From NCBI RefSeq assembly GCF_020268605.1, contig NZ_CP084222.1:434001-498000 (forward strand): 64,000 nt of DNA, written 5' to 3'. The notes under the pieces are model-generated. The model saw only the letters and a list, made by a program, of their open reading frames with translations. It ran no database searches and had not been told where the DNA came from. Origin of the DNA: Arsenophonus apicola (GTDB lineage: Bacteria; Pseudomonadota; Gammaproteobacteria; Enterobacterales; Enterobacteriaceae). A program made the translations under genes and the position numbers. Positions 8,428 through 19,100 of the stretch are shown here, one piece after another (position 1 is the first letter of the stretch; every line of letters begins with the position of its first letter).

Positions 8428-9359
8428 CTTTTTCCCTGCTTGGTGGCAGTTTTTACCAAAATGTACGTCGTCTATTGAGTAAGTGTCTGAGAAAAGGACG
8501 TCAGGTGAGTGTACCTGATGATGTGGTACGTTTTGAATCGGTATTGACCTTAGATGCACCAGAGCGAGAAGTGGAAAGTGTTACAGTTGATGAGTCGATG
8601 GCAGAAGAGACAACTTATTGTATGGCCGTCAACCATTTTGGTTTATTGGGCACCCATGGCGCTTTGCCGTTACGTTATACCGAATGGTTGATTGATCGGC
8701 GTTATCGTTATGGTGATGATTCGGCTAAAGCCTTTCTTGATGTTTTCAATCATCGCCTGTTGAGTTTACGTTTTCAAGTCTGGCAGAAATATCGCTTATA
8801 TGTCAATGCTGAGTTAAATACTAAGCGGCAGCTACCCGCCGTTATTACTGCGGTAACCGGCCTATCTGCTGAACAAATGGCCTCTTTACCGGCGGCAGAC
8901 ATGAGCGGCTTATTGTCAACATCCGTACGTTCACTAGTCAATTTAGAACGGTTGCTGCAACGTGAATTTCAACTTGCGGTTAAAATTCAGCCATTTTATG
9001 GCCGTTGGCGGAAGGTGGCGAGTGAATATCAGGCTATTTTAGGGGGTTGCCGTTTAGGCGAAGCCCCAGTGATAGGACAGTATTTTTACGATATTCAATC
9101 CCATTTTTTGATCCAATTTACCTGCTCAAAACCTCAGCAATGGGAAAAGTTACTGTCAAATAGCGATGTTTATAGTCAGTTGAATCAGCGGGTGGGTTTA
9201 TTCACCGGCGGTATATTAAGCTTTTCTTTAGAACTGTTAGTGGCTTTTAAGGGGTCGAGAATAACATTAGATGGTCAATTTTATTTAGGGAGACATGGTT
9301 ATCTGGGAAATGAGGCTCGATCAGCAGCGACCAGACTTTATATAACACCGATAAATTAA
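8418..9359 (+). CDS. tssG: TssG, T6SS baseplate subunit
   Basis: About 313 residues. Recognised by place after TssF and by sequence: SFYQNVRRLL near the start, VNHFGLLGTHGALPLRYTEW (the F-G-L-x-G-x-x-G-x-L-P motif of TssG) and a C-terminal FYLGRHGYLG. TssG forms the baseplate wedge with TssE, TssF and TssK. Two starts are plausible: ATG 8418 behind GGAAGAG, or ATG 8424, which makes a 4-bp ATGA overlap with the tssF stop. No lesion was seen. Confidence 0.92.
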   Translation: MAMTFSLLGGSFYQNVRRLLSKCLRKGRQVSVPDDVVRFESVLTLDAPEREVESVTVDESMAEETTYCMAVNHFGLLGTHGALPLRYTEWLIDRRYRYGDDSAKAFLDVFNHRLLSLRFQVWQKYRLYVNAELNTKRQLPAVITAVTGLSAEQMASLPAADMSGLLSTSVRSLVNLERLLQREFQLAVKIQPFYGRWRKVASEYQAILGGCRLGEAPVIGQYFYDIQSHFLIQFTCSKPQQWEKLLSNSDVYSQLNQRVGLFTGGILSFSLELLVAFKGSRITLDGQFYLGRHGYLGNEARSAATRLYITPIN

Positions 9360-9370
9360 AACAGAATATT

Positions 9371-11350
9371 ATGTTATTAGCTCAAAATAATCGATATTTA
9401 CGGTTGCTTGGCGCCATGGGTGATAGTGCCGCTTTAAGTAAAGTTGAAGGCGCAGAGTATTTATCTCGCCCCTATTTATTCACGCTAGAGCTTTATTCAG
9501 ACAAAAAATTTGCTGATTTGCAAAGTTATGTTGGTCAACCGCAGGGATTAAGGATTGGTGATAAGCGAGATGCCCGTTTTATCCATGGTGTGATAACCAA
9601 ACTACAGCAAAGTGGTCACAATGAAGCACTTTATCGTTATAAAGTGCAGCTAGAGCCGTGGTTAGTTTTGTTAATGAGTACGCTCAATTCACGTGTGTAT
9701 CAGGACATTAATGTGCCGGATATGGTATGCGATATATTAAAAAAACGCGGTTTTAGCGATGTACGTTTAAATTTGAGTTATTCATATCCAAAACGTGAAT
9801 TTTGTATGCAATACCGCGAGTCGGATTTTGATTTTATTACGCGCCAATTAGCCTCGGTGGGTATTTTTTATTACTTCAGTCATGAAAAAGATAAGCATCT
9901 ATTAGTGTTGGCTGATCATCCTAGCGCCTTTGCGCGCGCGCCTTTAGCAACATTGCCCTATCAAACATTAAGTGGTCAGCCCCAATTTATGGGATTGCGC
10001 GCCTGGCGTGCTAGTCGCAAGGTGATCCCGGCTAGTGTAGAAATGAGCGGTTACAATATTAAAAATGCTGTACCGGTGTTTGCTAGCGCTAAAGCTCGTG
10101 GTGACTACGCCGCCAATGCTAGGCTCTCAATCTATGATTTTGCTGGGCTTGAACAACAGCAACAATTAAATGCCTGCGCCGCTTTATATATGGAGCAGTG
10201 GGAATCGCAAGCGGGTTATCTAGAAGCAATGAATAGCTATCCGGCCTTGCAAGTTGGTCAGAGATTTACCCTACAAGGGGATCCGGCTGTTAATGGTAAC
10301 TATGCCGTTAGCGGACAACAGTTAGTAGCAGAAAGTAATCTGGATAGTCATGAACGACAATTTTCATCGCGAGTCACTCTTTTGCCGGCAGATAAAGCCT
10401 GGCGCCCTTCATTAACCAAAAAACGACCCAGTATTGCGGGAGTATTATCTGCTCAGGTGGTTGGCCCTGCCCAGGAGGAGATCCATGTTGATGAAATGGG
10501 CCGAATAAAGCTTCAGTTCCATTGGGACAAAGAACATAAGAAAGATGATAACAGTTCGTGCTGGATCCGCGTTAGTCAATTGGGTAATGGTGTTCGCTTT
10601 GGTACGCAATTCCTACCTCGTGTTGGTAGTGAAGTATTAGTCAGTTTTGTGGATGGTGATCCTGATTATCCGATTGTGGTAGGCACGGTGATGAATGGCG
10701 CCAAAATGCCTCCTTTTTCCTTACCTAAGCAAAAAAACCAAAGTGGTCTAACCACAAGAAGCAGTCGAAAAGGCAATGTTGAGCAGGGACATCAATTATG
10801 TTTTGAGGATAAAAAAGGCGAAGAATTTATTTTAATTCATTCACAAAAAGATTTGCAATGGCAAGCGAATAACGATTTATCCGCAGTTATTGAGCGAGTT
10901 GTGCGATGGGAGATCAAAGGAAAACAGGATGTTTTAATTGATAAAGGCAACGATAGCTTAACGTTAAGCAAAGGTATTAAAAATCACACGCTCAATAAAG
11001 GAAACTTTGTCACATTACTTAATAGTGGCAATTACAGTTTGAATGCCAAAAGTGGCAAAGTCGCCATCTCGGCAGGCCAAACTTGCACGATTACTGCCAA
11101 ACAGAAGATTGAGTTGCGTGTGGGAAACAGTTCATTATCAATTACCCCTGCCGGTATCACCGTGAAGGGGCCGGTAATCAATATAAAAAGTGACGGGATG
11201 CTAAAAATGACGGCCGCTAGCACCACAGTGGAAGGGACCGGAATGTTAACGCTGAAAAGTAATGGTATGACAAAACTCAGCGGTCTGGTGGTACAGATTA
11301 GTGCTTCAACCATGGCGATGTTAAAAGGGTTATTGACCAAAATTGGTTAA
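9371..11350 (+). CDS. vgrG: VgrG (TssI), T6SS spike
   Basis: 659 residues. N-terminal half: phage gpD-like base with FTLELYSDKKFADLQSYVG, VQLEPWLVLL, and YRESDFDFITRQLASVGIFYYF. Middle: gp5 OB-fold region with DEMGRIKLQFHWD and SSCWIRVSQ, and PRVGSEVLVSFVDGDPDYPIVVG. C-terminal part: beta-helix with lysine/serine/asparagine repeats. The trimer caps the Hcp tube and carries a PAAR tip. No extra effector domain follows the helix, so this VgrG is structural. The start has almost no ribosome site, 12 bp after tssG, suggesting translational coupling. The gene is intact. Confidence 0.95.
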   Translation: MLLAQNNRYLRLLGAMGDSAALSKVEGAEYLSRPYLFTLELYSDKKFADLQSYVGQPQGLRIGDKRDARFIHGVITKLQQSGHNEALYRYKVQLEPWLVLLMSTLNSRVYQDINVPDMVCDILKKRGFSDVRLNLSYSYPKREFCMQYRESDFDFITRQLASVGIFYYFSHEKDKHLLVLADHPSAFARAPLATLPYQTLSGQPQFMGLRAWRASRKVIPASVEMSGYNIKNAVPVFASAKARGDYAANARLSIYDFAGLEQQQQLNACAALYMEQWESQAGYLEAMNSYPALQVGQRFTLQGDPAVNGNYAVSGQQLVAESNLDSHERQFSSRVTLLPADKAWRPSLTKKRPSIAGVLSAQVVGPAQEEIHVDEMGRIKLQFHWDKEHKKDDNSSCWIRVSQLGNGVRFGTQFLPRVGSEVLVSFVDGDPDYPIVVGTVMNGAKMPPFSLPKQKNQSGLTTRSSRKGNVEQGHQLCFEDKKGEEFILIHSQKDLQWQANNDLSAVIERVVRWEIKGKQDVLIDKGNDSLTLSKGIKNHTLNKGNFVTLLNSGNYSLNAKSGKVAISAGQTCTITAKQKIELRVGNSSLSITPAGITVKGPVINIKSDGMLKMTAASTTVEGTGMLTLKSNGMTKLSGLVVQISASTMAMLKGLLTKIG

Positions 11351-11381
11351 TAGCACGGTGGGTTAATATTAGGGAGCCATC

Positions 11382-11966
11382 ATGGTAAAGCTAAAACACT
11401 GTCAATTATCGCCTTTAGCGGAGCAAATATTGCAGCCATTTGCTCCGCATAATCAAAATTTACAGGCTTTACGTGAAGATGCCGCATGGACCGATATGGT
11501 GTTTTATACCGTGTTTATGCTGCCATATCGTCAGGCGCTCGATTTGGCTCTGGCATTTATTGGCCATGTTTATGAACGTGAGTTGGTACAAGAACAGAGA
11601 ATATTATTACAACATGCCAGAGATTGGCGCTCACGGGGTGGCGATCAACTCCGTCATCAATTATTTGAACAAGCAGAGGCGATAGGGTTTGATAATCCGA
11701 TTGCCGGGCTGGTACTGTCCATTTTCCTTAGTGAAGGGAGTGTCACTGCGCCTGACTTGGAAGTTGTCACTGCTTCCCCATGGCAGGCAACGCAAGCGTT
11801 AGCCAGTGTTCTGTGTCTGATCATCCATTTTTACAGCCATGATAACGTGTTGCAGGATAAATATGTCGAGCAATTTTTTACCCTAGCTCAACGATATTTG
11901 ATCCAATTGACGCCTGATACTGATCTCGGTCGGAAAAACTATTTGTATCAGGAAACGACTATATAA
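11382..11966 (+). CDS. T6SS-associated protein of the DUF6931 type (tentative)
   Basis: A 194-residue soluble, mostly helical protein between vgrG and the PAAR gene. Repeating helices include TVFMLPYRQALDLALAFIG and a helix pair around SVLCLIIHFYSH. I recall a family of this size in this slot of Evp-type T6SS loci (DUF6931), but the assignment is from memory of context rather than a decisive motif. Function is unknown. Its place suggests a role in loading the spike or as an adaptor for cargo. It has a good ribosome site (AGGGAG) and is followed by PAAR 12 bp later. Confidence 0.5.
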   Translation: MVKLKHCQLSPLAEQILQPFAPHNQNLQALREDAAWTDMVFYTVFMLPYRQALDLALAFIGHVYERELVQEQRILLQHARDWRSRGGDQLRHQLFEQAEAIGFDNPIAGLVLSIFLSEGSVTAPDLEVVTASPWQATQALASVLCLIIHFYSHDNVLQDKYVEQFFTLAQRYLIQLTPDTDLGRKNYLYQETTI

Positions 11967-11978
11967 GGAGAATAATTG

Positions 11979-12281
11979 ATGCCAATGATGCCTGCTGCAA
12001 GAACGGGTGATTTGCATGTTTGCCCCATGGTTTCACCCGCAGTACCGCCGATCCCGCATGTTGGTGGCCCTATTATCCCCCCGGGAGTACCGACCGTCTT
12101 GATCGGTGGTTTACCGGCCGCCACCATGGGGTCAATGTTAGTCTGTGTTGGACCGCCAGATACTATTGTGATGGGCAGTTTAACGGTATTGATTGGTGGT
12201 CGCCCGGCGGCTCGATTAGGTGATCTGTGTGCCCATGGTGGCGTTATTACCACCGGTTACCCCTTGGTCATTATTGCTTAA
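11979..12281 (+). CDS. PAAR-domain protein, T6SS spike tip
   Basis: 100 residues consisting of a single PAAR domain: MMPAARTGDLHVCP, the repeated V-L-I-G-G-x-P-A-A motif (twice), and RLGDLCAHGGVI with a final GYPLVII strand. PAAR proteins form a sharp cone with a bound metal held by Cys/His residues (C and H are present in HVCP and CAHGG) and sit on the VgrG trimer. There is no N- or C-terminal toxin extension. The ATG at 11979 is preferred over the TTG three bases upstream because AAGGAG at 11965-11970 is well spaced. It is intact and co-oriented with vgrG. Confidence 0.92.
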   Translation: MPMMPAARTGDLHVCPMVSPAVPPIPHVGGPIIPPGVPTVLIGGLPAATMGSMLVCVGPPDTIVMGSLTVLIGGRPAARLGDLCAHGGVITTGYPLVIIA

Positions 12282-12292
12282 TGGAGAGAAAC

Positions 12293-13369
12293 ATGGAGCT
12301 GACAGTATTTGACTTTGATCGCTTGATGTTGAGGCTCTCTGATGAATTACCGGCAGGAGAAAATATTGAATACCAGCCGATATTTGAGCAGATAAATCAG
12401 GCGCGAGAAAGTGATGATGATCTACAGCTAGAAGATATGTGGTCTTGTGAAGTGCGGCAAACTGATTGGCGTCAAGTGTCGCTGCTTTGTACTGAAGTAT
12501 TGGAAAAGCATAGTAAAGATTTACAAATAGCCTGCTGGTTAACCCAAGCACAAGCTAAATTGCATGGTTTGGCGGGGATGGCGACGGGTATTGCATTAAT
12601 TAGCCGTTTATGTGAAACATTTTGGCCGACACTTTGGCCTAAATTGGATGAAGAAGAAGGTGGCTACCGGGCGGATATCCGACTAGCGCGCTTAAATTGG
12701 TTAGACAATCGTTTAAGTCACCTATTGCAAGATTGGCCACTGACTGATGACGGTAGGCTGAATGTTAGGCAGTGGACTCGAGTACAACATTATGAACATA
12801 CTATTGCCGTTAATGCTGAACTTAGAAAACCCCTCCAGGATGATGGCTATTTTGGTATTGCAGATTGTGAAGAGAGTATTCGCCATACGTCGTCATCCCA
12901 TGTCAATCATCTGCAAGAGCAAATTCAGACGTTACAAACTTCGCTGCTGACGTTACAGACCATATTGAAAAATTTTTGTGGTGAAAATGTCATTGTTATG
13001 AGTGATAGCTTACACCAGGTAGAGGAAATGCAGGGTTTATATTTGCTCTATAGCCTGTTTTCTATTTTCCCGGTGTGAAGTGGCGTGATTGAGCGATGGG
13101 CTAGCCAATTGCGCATCACTGTCTGTTTTGACTGGCTGATGTGGTTCTTCAACTATCACCTGTGGCAGCCGCTCTTGGTAGAAACGCGACAATAAACCAT
13201 TGCACAATATTTCCGTAGTAATGAACCGACTAGCCCCGTCCCGTATTTATTAGAACGCGCGGCCAGTTGGGCAAATATGGAAATTGCACAATGGTTAGCC
13301 GAAATGTTAGTCGATAACGATTCAACACTAAGGGAAATGATGAGAGTGATTAAAGGAACAGAAAATTAA
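12293..13369 (+). pseudogene. tssA: TssA, broken by an internal inversion and a stop
   Basis: TssA caps the growing sheath and baseplate. The N-terminal ImpA domain is readable from ATG 12293 (AGAGAAAC spacing), with WPTLWPKLDEE, ADIRLARLNWLD and a long helix up to about 13033. After that the frame gives unrelated sequence and a TGA at 13076-13078. The family C-terminus is found in the original frame again from 13202 to the TAA at 13367: AQYFRSNEPTSPVPYLLERA. The missing linker is present in between, but on the minus strand (see 13034-13198). Without the inversion the protein would be about 358 codons, a normal short TssA, apart from one remaining in-frame TAA next to the right junction. As it stands no full TssA can be made. 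Confidence 0.88.
13034..13198 (-). other. 165-bp inverted segment inside tssA, bounded by 7-bp inverted repeats
   Basis: GGTTTAT at 13034-13040 and ATAAACC at 13192-13198 are inverted repeats. Read on the minus strand the segment is open for 52 codons: it begins GLLSRFYQERLPQ, passes through a Pro/Glu/Ser linker, and ends HRENRKQAIEQI. These are the missing TssA pieces: helix end, linker, and the R-x-x-A-x-x-x-I-x-x-I helix that precedes A-x-Y-F-R. The length is 55 codons, so flipping it back restores the frame on both sides. One TAA then remains, inside the right-hand repeat. Confidence 0.82.
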
Positions 13370-13387
13370 TCTAAGTGGGATGATAAC

Positions 13388-14035
13388 ATGAATCGAACCA
13401 AAATTTGCCTTCGTTTGCTAGTCATGTTGGTTCTAGTGGGAAATGTTACTGGTTGCAATTCACCTTATTCTAGTGAACAACAACGTCAAATAGCGATCGA
13501 GCAAGCGTCAGCCACCTTTGCTAGCGATGCGATTAATATTGATATGATAGCCGATCCGCAATTGAATGCGTTTAATCGAGTACCCAATAGTTGTAGGGTC
13601 CTGATTATTCAAGCGGAAAGGCGTGATCAGTTAGAAGGTTTATTAAATAATCCTTCGCTGTTACGCAATCTTTTTGCTCGCGCGGGCGGTAGTGAAAATA
13701 TCCTTAAATTGGATAGCTATGTCATGATGCCAGGTCAACGGGTAACATTACATCTTGATCGCGTAGAGCAAGCGCGTTATGTGGCATTGATAGCGGGTTA
13801 TTATCCACTGCCGAATGAAAGGCATGCGCGGATTTTTTCTATTCCTGTCGAATTAAGCTCGCAAGGCTGGTGGAATAAGCGTTGGCAAGCCAATTTTATT
13901 CCCATCAATATCGGAATTACGCTAGGTGAGGCGACTATTATTCGCAGTAATAAATCGATTAGACGACCGAGTGACGATGTTGTTTTTCCTTCCCAATCGG
14001 CAACGGCAAAAGCGAGTAAATCTATCACGAGATAA
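13388..14035 (+). CDS. tssJ: TssJ, T6SS outer-membrane lipoprotein
   Basis: 215 residues. The N-terminus has a charged start, a hydrophobic stretch LLVMLVLVG and a lipobox V-T-G-C with the acylated Cys near residue 23. The body shows the TssJ pattern SCRVLIIQAERRDQL, NPSLLRNLFARAGG and a YVALIAGYYPLP beta strand. TssJ anchors the TssL/TssM membrane complex to the outer membrane. A polar C-terminal tail of roughly 30 residues (IRRPSDDVVF onward) is longer than usual. It has ordinary spacing after tssA and before tssK and appears intact. Confidence 0.85.
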   Translation: MNRTKICLRLLVMLVLVGNVTGCNSPYSSEQQRQIAIEQASATFASDAINIDMIADPQLNAFNRVPNSCRVLIIQAERRDQLEGLLNNPSLLRNLFARAGGSENILKLDSYVMMPGQRVTLHLDRVEQARYVALIAGYYPLPNERHARIFSIPVELSSQGWWNKRWQANFIPINIGITLGEATIIRSNKSIRRPSDDVVFPSQSATAKASKSITR

Positions 14036-14109
14036 CCAGTGAACATTGCACAACATAGAGTGCAACGATGAGATATCCAGATGTTGTCAGGGATCATTTA
14101 GGGAAAATT

Positions 14110-15505
14110 ATGCTTGATTATAAACCCATATATTGGTTTAGCGGATTGTATTTACAACCGCAGCATTTACAAACACAGCAACTACATGATGAATATTGGC
14201 GTGCTCGCTATCAATTATTAACCCAGCCTTGGGCTTGGGGGGTAATAAATATCAGTTTTCATCAAGCGGCATTACGTGATGAAGAGTTACGTATTTATGA
14301 AGGGCAGTTTATCTTGCCAAATGGTGTTTATGCTGATTGTAATGTCAATGCCATTGTTGCTCCCCGGTCATTAAGAGATTGCTGGCAAGTAAGAGAAAAA
14401 CCCATACTGGTTTATATTGGCTTAAGACAGATCAGTCATAATCAAAATAATGTTACTTGTATAGCAAAAGCAAACGAGAGCACTGAACAGACAACGCGCT
14501 GGCTCAGTTGGCCGACGGAGCAGCCTATCAGAGATCTGTATGGTAATGGAGCTGAAGTTCAGATACAGCAGATGTCATATAACTTACGCTTTTTCTTACA
14601 AGACGAAATAGCGCAATTAACCGGTTATACGTTATTGCCGATAGGTCGATTACGTCAGGGAGCAAATGGGATTGAATGGGATAGTGATTACTTTCCACCA
14701 AGCATGACATTGAAAGCGGTGCCATGGTTATGGCTGCGAATTGATAATTTATGTTTAGAACTAACCGGACGTCTTCATCAATTTGAGGAATTTAAACGGC
14801 CACCGATGGTGGAAACCGGTGAGTTAAACCAGAGAAAAGATTTTTACTGTTAGCAATGCGTACTTTGGCGCGTTATGTCGTTCGTTTGCAGCATTATAAA
14901 GAAGCGCAAGATATCCATCCATGGAAAATAGTCGGCTTATTAAAAGAGTTGATAGCGGAACTTACTTGTTTTACTGATCTTTGCTCATTTAATGGCATAT
15001 GCCAATGGGATAACACCGTTGCGCCTAGCTATGATCATCATGATATTGCGGCAAGCCTGAAGTTATGCGAACGTAAAATTATGAGATTACTCGATAATTT
15101 AATGATCAAGCAAGATAACGTTATCTCATTTGCTAAACAGAGTGAAGGCTATTTCTCAGCCAATTGGTTATTGGCGTCGCAACAAAAATATGTCGCTATT
15201 TATTTAGTGATGCGCTCAGAACAATTTATCCAGCAGGAATATGAAGTGCCTGATGATAGGTTGATAAAAATGGCAGCTAAAGTCAGATTGACACCATCAT
15301 TACTCGCTCTTTAGCTGGAGTAAGGCTTCATTATCAAATTATCCCACCGCATGGGTTACCACAAAAAATGAATAGCCGTTATTTCAAGGTAGCAGAGCAT
15401 AGCCCTGCTTGGGAAGAAATTAAAAACAGCGGCAATATCATACTGCATTGGCTAGAAGCACCGGAAGATTTACAGATAGATTTGATTTTGGCCAGGAGTT
15501 ATTAG
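14110..15505 (+). pseudogene. tssK: TssK, split by two 1-bp losses in T runs
   Basis: TssK links baseplate to membrane complex. It begins at ATG 14110: IYWFSGLYLQPQHLQ is the family start (M-x-W-x-x-G-x-x-L-x-P-Q-H). The first frame runs to a TAG at 14851-14853. The sequence continues one frame over as FLLLAMRTLARYV, best explained by loss of one T in the run at 14841-14845. The second frame ends at a TAG at 15312-15314 and continues as LAGVRLHYQIIPPHGLP with the terminal WLEAPEDLQIDLILARSY, again a lost T (CTTTAG). All three pieces together are full length, so both lesions are recent. The last stop abuts the tssL ATG. A single sequencing error could mimic one lesion, less easily two. Confidence 0.88.
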
Positions 15506-16129
15506 ATGTACTTAGTTGATTTTTATATGCCAGTTTTTCACCGAGTACTTTTGATTGTGCAACAAGCCGAACAATATAGCGATGCATTACGAGAAACGGT
15601 AAAAATGATGTTAGTGAAGGCACAAAACAATGCATTGATGCAGGGTTATGACAAACAAGATATAGACGATGCACATTTTGCCGTGTTGGTTTGGGTCGAT
15701 GAAATGATATTGAATGCTGGGGCTGAATGGCTTGAACAATGGCGCCTTTCATCGCTGCAGCAGCTAAGTTATGACTCTACCTTAGGTGGATTAACCTTTT
15801 TTGAACGTTTAAAGTCGATGTCAGTCGATCGCTTTCAAGCCAGGCTGGTTTATCTTTGCTGTTTGCTGTGTGGTTTTCGCGGCCGTTATGCAACCGATGG
15901 TGAAAAGGCGTTACAACATCTGATTGATCAGGAGATTGATAATTTACCCAATCAACTGCGCCAATTTATGATCAATAAAAATTTGCGTTTGATGCCGGCA
16001 ATGCTCAGTCATTCAGATAGTCATGCTCAACCTCTGATGAGCCAAGCATGGGAACGCTGTCTTGCTATCAGCATAATATTAGCTTTGTACTTGCTTGCTT
16101 CGGTTTGCCTTTTTAATCTTGCTACTTGA
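15506..16129 (+). CDS. tssL: TssL (DotU type), T6SS inner-membrane component
   Basis: 207 residues of the DotU/IcmH family: a helical cytoplasmic domain with DDAHFAVLVWVDEMILN (the D-E-x-x-L core), ERLKSMSVDR, CLLCGFRGRY, and a single C-terminal membrane anchor LAISIILALYLLASVCLF. There is no OmpA-like peptidoglycan-binding extension, as in many Evp-type loci. It binds TssM and TssK at the inner membrane. The ATG follows the tssK stop directly. The stop overlaps the TTG at 16126, but tssM more likely starts at 16147. It is intact. Confidence 0.92.
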   Translation: MYLVDFYMPVFHRVLLIVQQAEQYSDALRETVKMMLVKAQNNALMQGYDKQDIDDAHFAVLVWVDEMILNAGAEWLEQWRLSSLQQLSYDSTLGGLTFFERLKSMSVDRFQARLVYLCCLLCGFRGRYATDGEKALQHLIDQEIDNLPNQLRQFMINKNLRLMPAMLSHSDSHAQPLMSQAWERCLAISIILALYLLASVCLFNLAT

Positions 16130-16146
16130 GAAATAAGAGAGTAGGA

Positions 16147-19100
16147 ATGAAAAAGTTTTTTTGCATCGTCGGTATATTATTACTGCTGATAGGTCTCTTA
16201 TGTTTGTGTTTTGCGCTGGTTGCCTGGTGGTCATGGCCAACATTAATGGCACTATGGTTATTTTTAGGCTGTTTATGTGCTCTGCTAATAATCTATGTCA
16301 GTGTATTAGTCATCCCCAGAACACAAAGATGGCTAAAACAGCAACTGGTAAAAAAACGCTATGGCAGAAACCGGCTGGAACGTCAGTTATGGCATCACTG
16401 GAAGCATGGTGCAGGCATACAAAAACGCTGGCGGTTAATATGGCGAGAATATGCTCCACCCTGGTTTGTGGTATTAGGCACGCAAGAGGCTGGCCAACAA
16501 GGATTATTAGCCAATAGTCAAATTCCTTCACTGGCAGGCTTGGATAGTCATTCGGTAAATGAACGGCAATTTAGTTGTCGCTGGTGGTTTTTTCGACGTG
16601 CTATGTATCTGGTCATGTCTAGTTATTTTTCAACGGATAAACCATTGTATCGCCAGGCTTGGCAACGCTTAACTTATTGGTTTTCCAAGGTTCGACCGCC
16701 AACCGGTATCGTCCTTTGTGTACCCATGAATTTATTGTTGCAGGCTAATAGTAAAGTGCGTTTTCAGACAGCGCGCTTGATGCGTGAACAATTAGCAATT
16801 TTACAACAACGCTTGGGTTATCGTTTATCGGTATGGCTGCTAGTAACTCATAGTGAGTGCTTACCTGGATTTGACATATGGAGCCGTCAATTGTCCGAAC
16901 AGCAGCGGCAGCAGGTGTTGGGCGGCATGATTGACCAAGGGGTAACAGGTAATTATATTGGCGCGGTAGATCGCACGTTGGATTCAGTTATTCAGGCGTT
17001 AAAGATCACCTGTCTGTGCCAATTAAATGATTATCGGATTACCCCACCGGCCGAGTTACTGATATTGCCCGCACAGATAAGGCAGTTACAGCCGGCGCTG
17101 GAAGAATATTTGCAGGCTCTATTTGAACCTGATCATTATCAGCAACATAGTTTATTATGCGGTTTATTTTTTGCCGCAACAGAAAATAATGATAATGAAC
17201 CTGGGGCGAAAAGTTTATTTAGTCAGCAACTGCTAGAAAAAATATTGCCTGATCAAAAAAGCAAGAAACAGCCCTTGCTTAACGCTCGTTTTTGGCAGCG
17301 TCGCGCTTTGTATTGTTTATTAATTTTTAGCTTACTCTTTGGTGGTGCGCGATCATTATGGGTCGCTTATAAAGATATGCTTCAGTTAGCTTGCGACCCT
17401 TCAAACAGTACTTTGGTTTGTCGTTATGAGCGTTATCAGCAGGCAGAGGCATGGCAGGAGCGCGGGATAGATCTATTTTCACCGCTGCGTTATCTGTTGC
17501 GGCAATATCTTGCGCAACAATATTTATATCCGTTAACAGATATAAATTATTATCCTAACCCAATCATTAATAATCTGGCTTCCCGTTTCGCTAACAGTAG
17601 TTATCAACAAAAGCGCCATCTTATTCTCAATTTGGCTCGTTTTATTAATAGTGAGCAGGCTATGAGTCAAGGTGCCAGCTTAACGCAATTGCGGCAACTT
17701 CCGACCTGGTCGGCCAGCGAACTTCTGGGGAGGACGGTTGCTGTATCACAGAACGAGTATATTGCCATACGTTTAGCGCAGTATCGTACCGGCCAAGCGC
17801 AGCAAGCATTATCTCAGTGGCGGTCTGTGTTACAGCAACTACTAGAAAAAGATAACCATTGGTCATGGTTGCTGGATGATAATATTGTTAATAATGCTGA
17901 CAAAGTTACCCTGGCTGATTTTTGGCCGATTGACGGCAGCGATCAACAAAAATTGTCAGTCCAAGTTAAGGCAATTTATACCCAAAATGGCGAAAAAGCA
18001 TTACAGGCATTACTGGATGAAATAGCCTTAGCCGTTAATGATGCCACCCTTTTTTCCCAGCGGCGAAGTCAGTTTATCAGCAACTATCATCAACAATATC
18101 AGTCCGCTTGGTTAACTTTGGCACAGGCGATGCCACAAGCAGAAAGTTACATCCGCGGTAAAAGTAATTGGCAACAATTAATGCTTGATACGGCGCAAAA
18201 CACGAGTCCTTATCTGCGCTTTTTTAATCGCCTGGCAATAGAAAGTGAACCCATCCCACAGCCAGAGCAACAATCTTGGCTAAGGGATCAATTGTCTTTG
18301 TGGCAATTACATAACTACTTACCAGAAAGCAATTTTTTGCAGCAGTTGTCAATGCAAGAGAGTGTTTGGCGTCGATTTATCCAAACTAAGTTTGGTCGGT
18401 TACCGCCAATCTCTATTCGTGTTGATCAACACGCGCTATTTCGTTATCAAGCCTGGCGTCAAATGTTACAAAAAACTGTTCAATATGCCTTGTTGGGAGA
18501 TAATGAAGCAGAACAGCTAGTGAAAATTTCTCTTGGCGTAGAGCATGATCAGCAAAACGGCAATTCACGCTTACTCGCTAATCAATTTGATTTATGGTGG
18601 CAGCCACTGCAGGTTAAAAACATGGCGCAACTTGAACCACTATTACGGCATTTATGGCAGGGGGATAAGCGTTTGTTAGTGCGCTTTGCGTTTTTTAGTG
18701 CGGCTGAGAAATTACAACAGCAGTGGTACAGCCAGGTCATTTGGCCAATGAGTAATGCCAATGATCATCAGCTATTAACGATAACAGAACAAATGGCGCG
18801 CTTGTCTGATTATAGTAAGCGTTTTATCCAGCAACATGCTAATTATGCATTGAATATCAATGGCCAAGGAATATCACGTCGTTCTCTAGCTGGTATTAAT
18901 TTTCCGCTTAATGAGGCATTTTTGCATTTTATTCATCAGATTGTGCGACCTAATGATTTAGCGCCAGCCAGTGCAGATATTCGTAGACGGTTACAGGAGA
19001 AACGTGAATTATTACAAACTCGACAGGATGGGGAAATAGATCCTGAGCACAGTCAATGGGCAATGTTAACCTTTACGAGTCAGCCAGCAAGTGCCAATCG

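Noticed and set aside
11948..12253. Minus-strand frame opposite the PAAR gene
   Set aside because: Pro/Gly-rich shadow of the PAAR repeats; the plus strand shows a clear family match.
13036..13198. Minus-strand open frame as an independent small gene inside tssA
   Set aside because: It has no start or ribosome site, and its content is the missing TssA linker, so it is better explained as an inversion.
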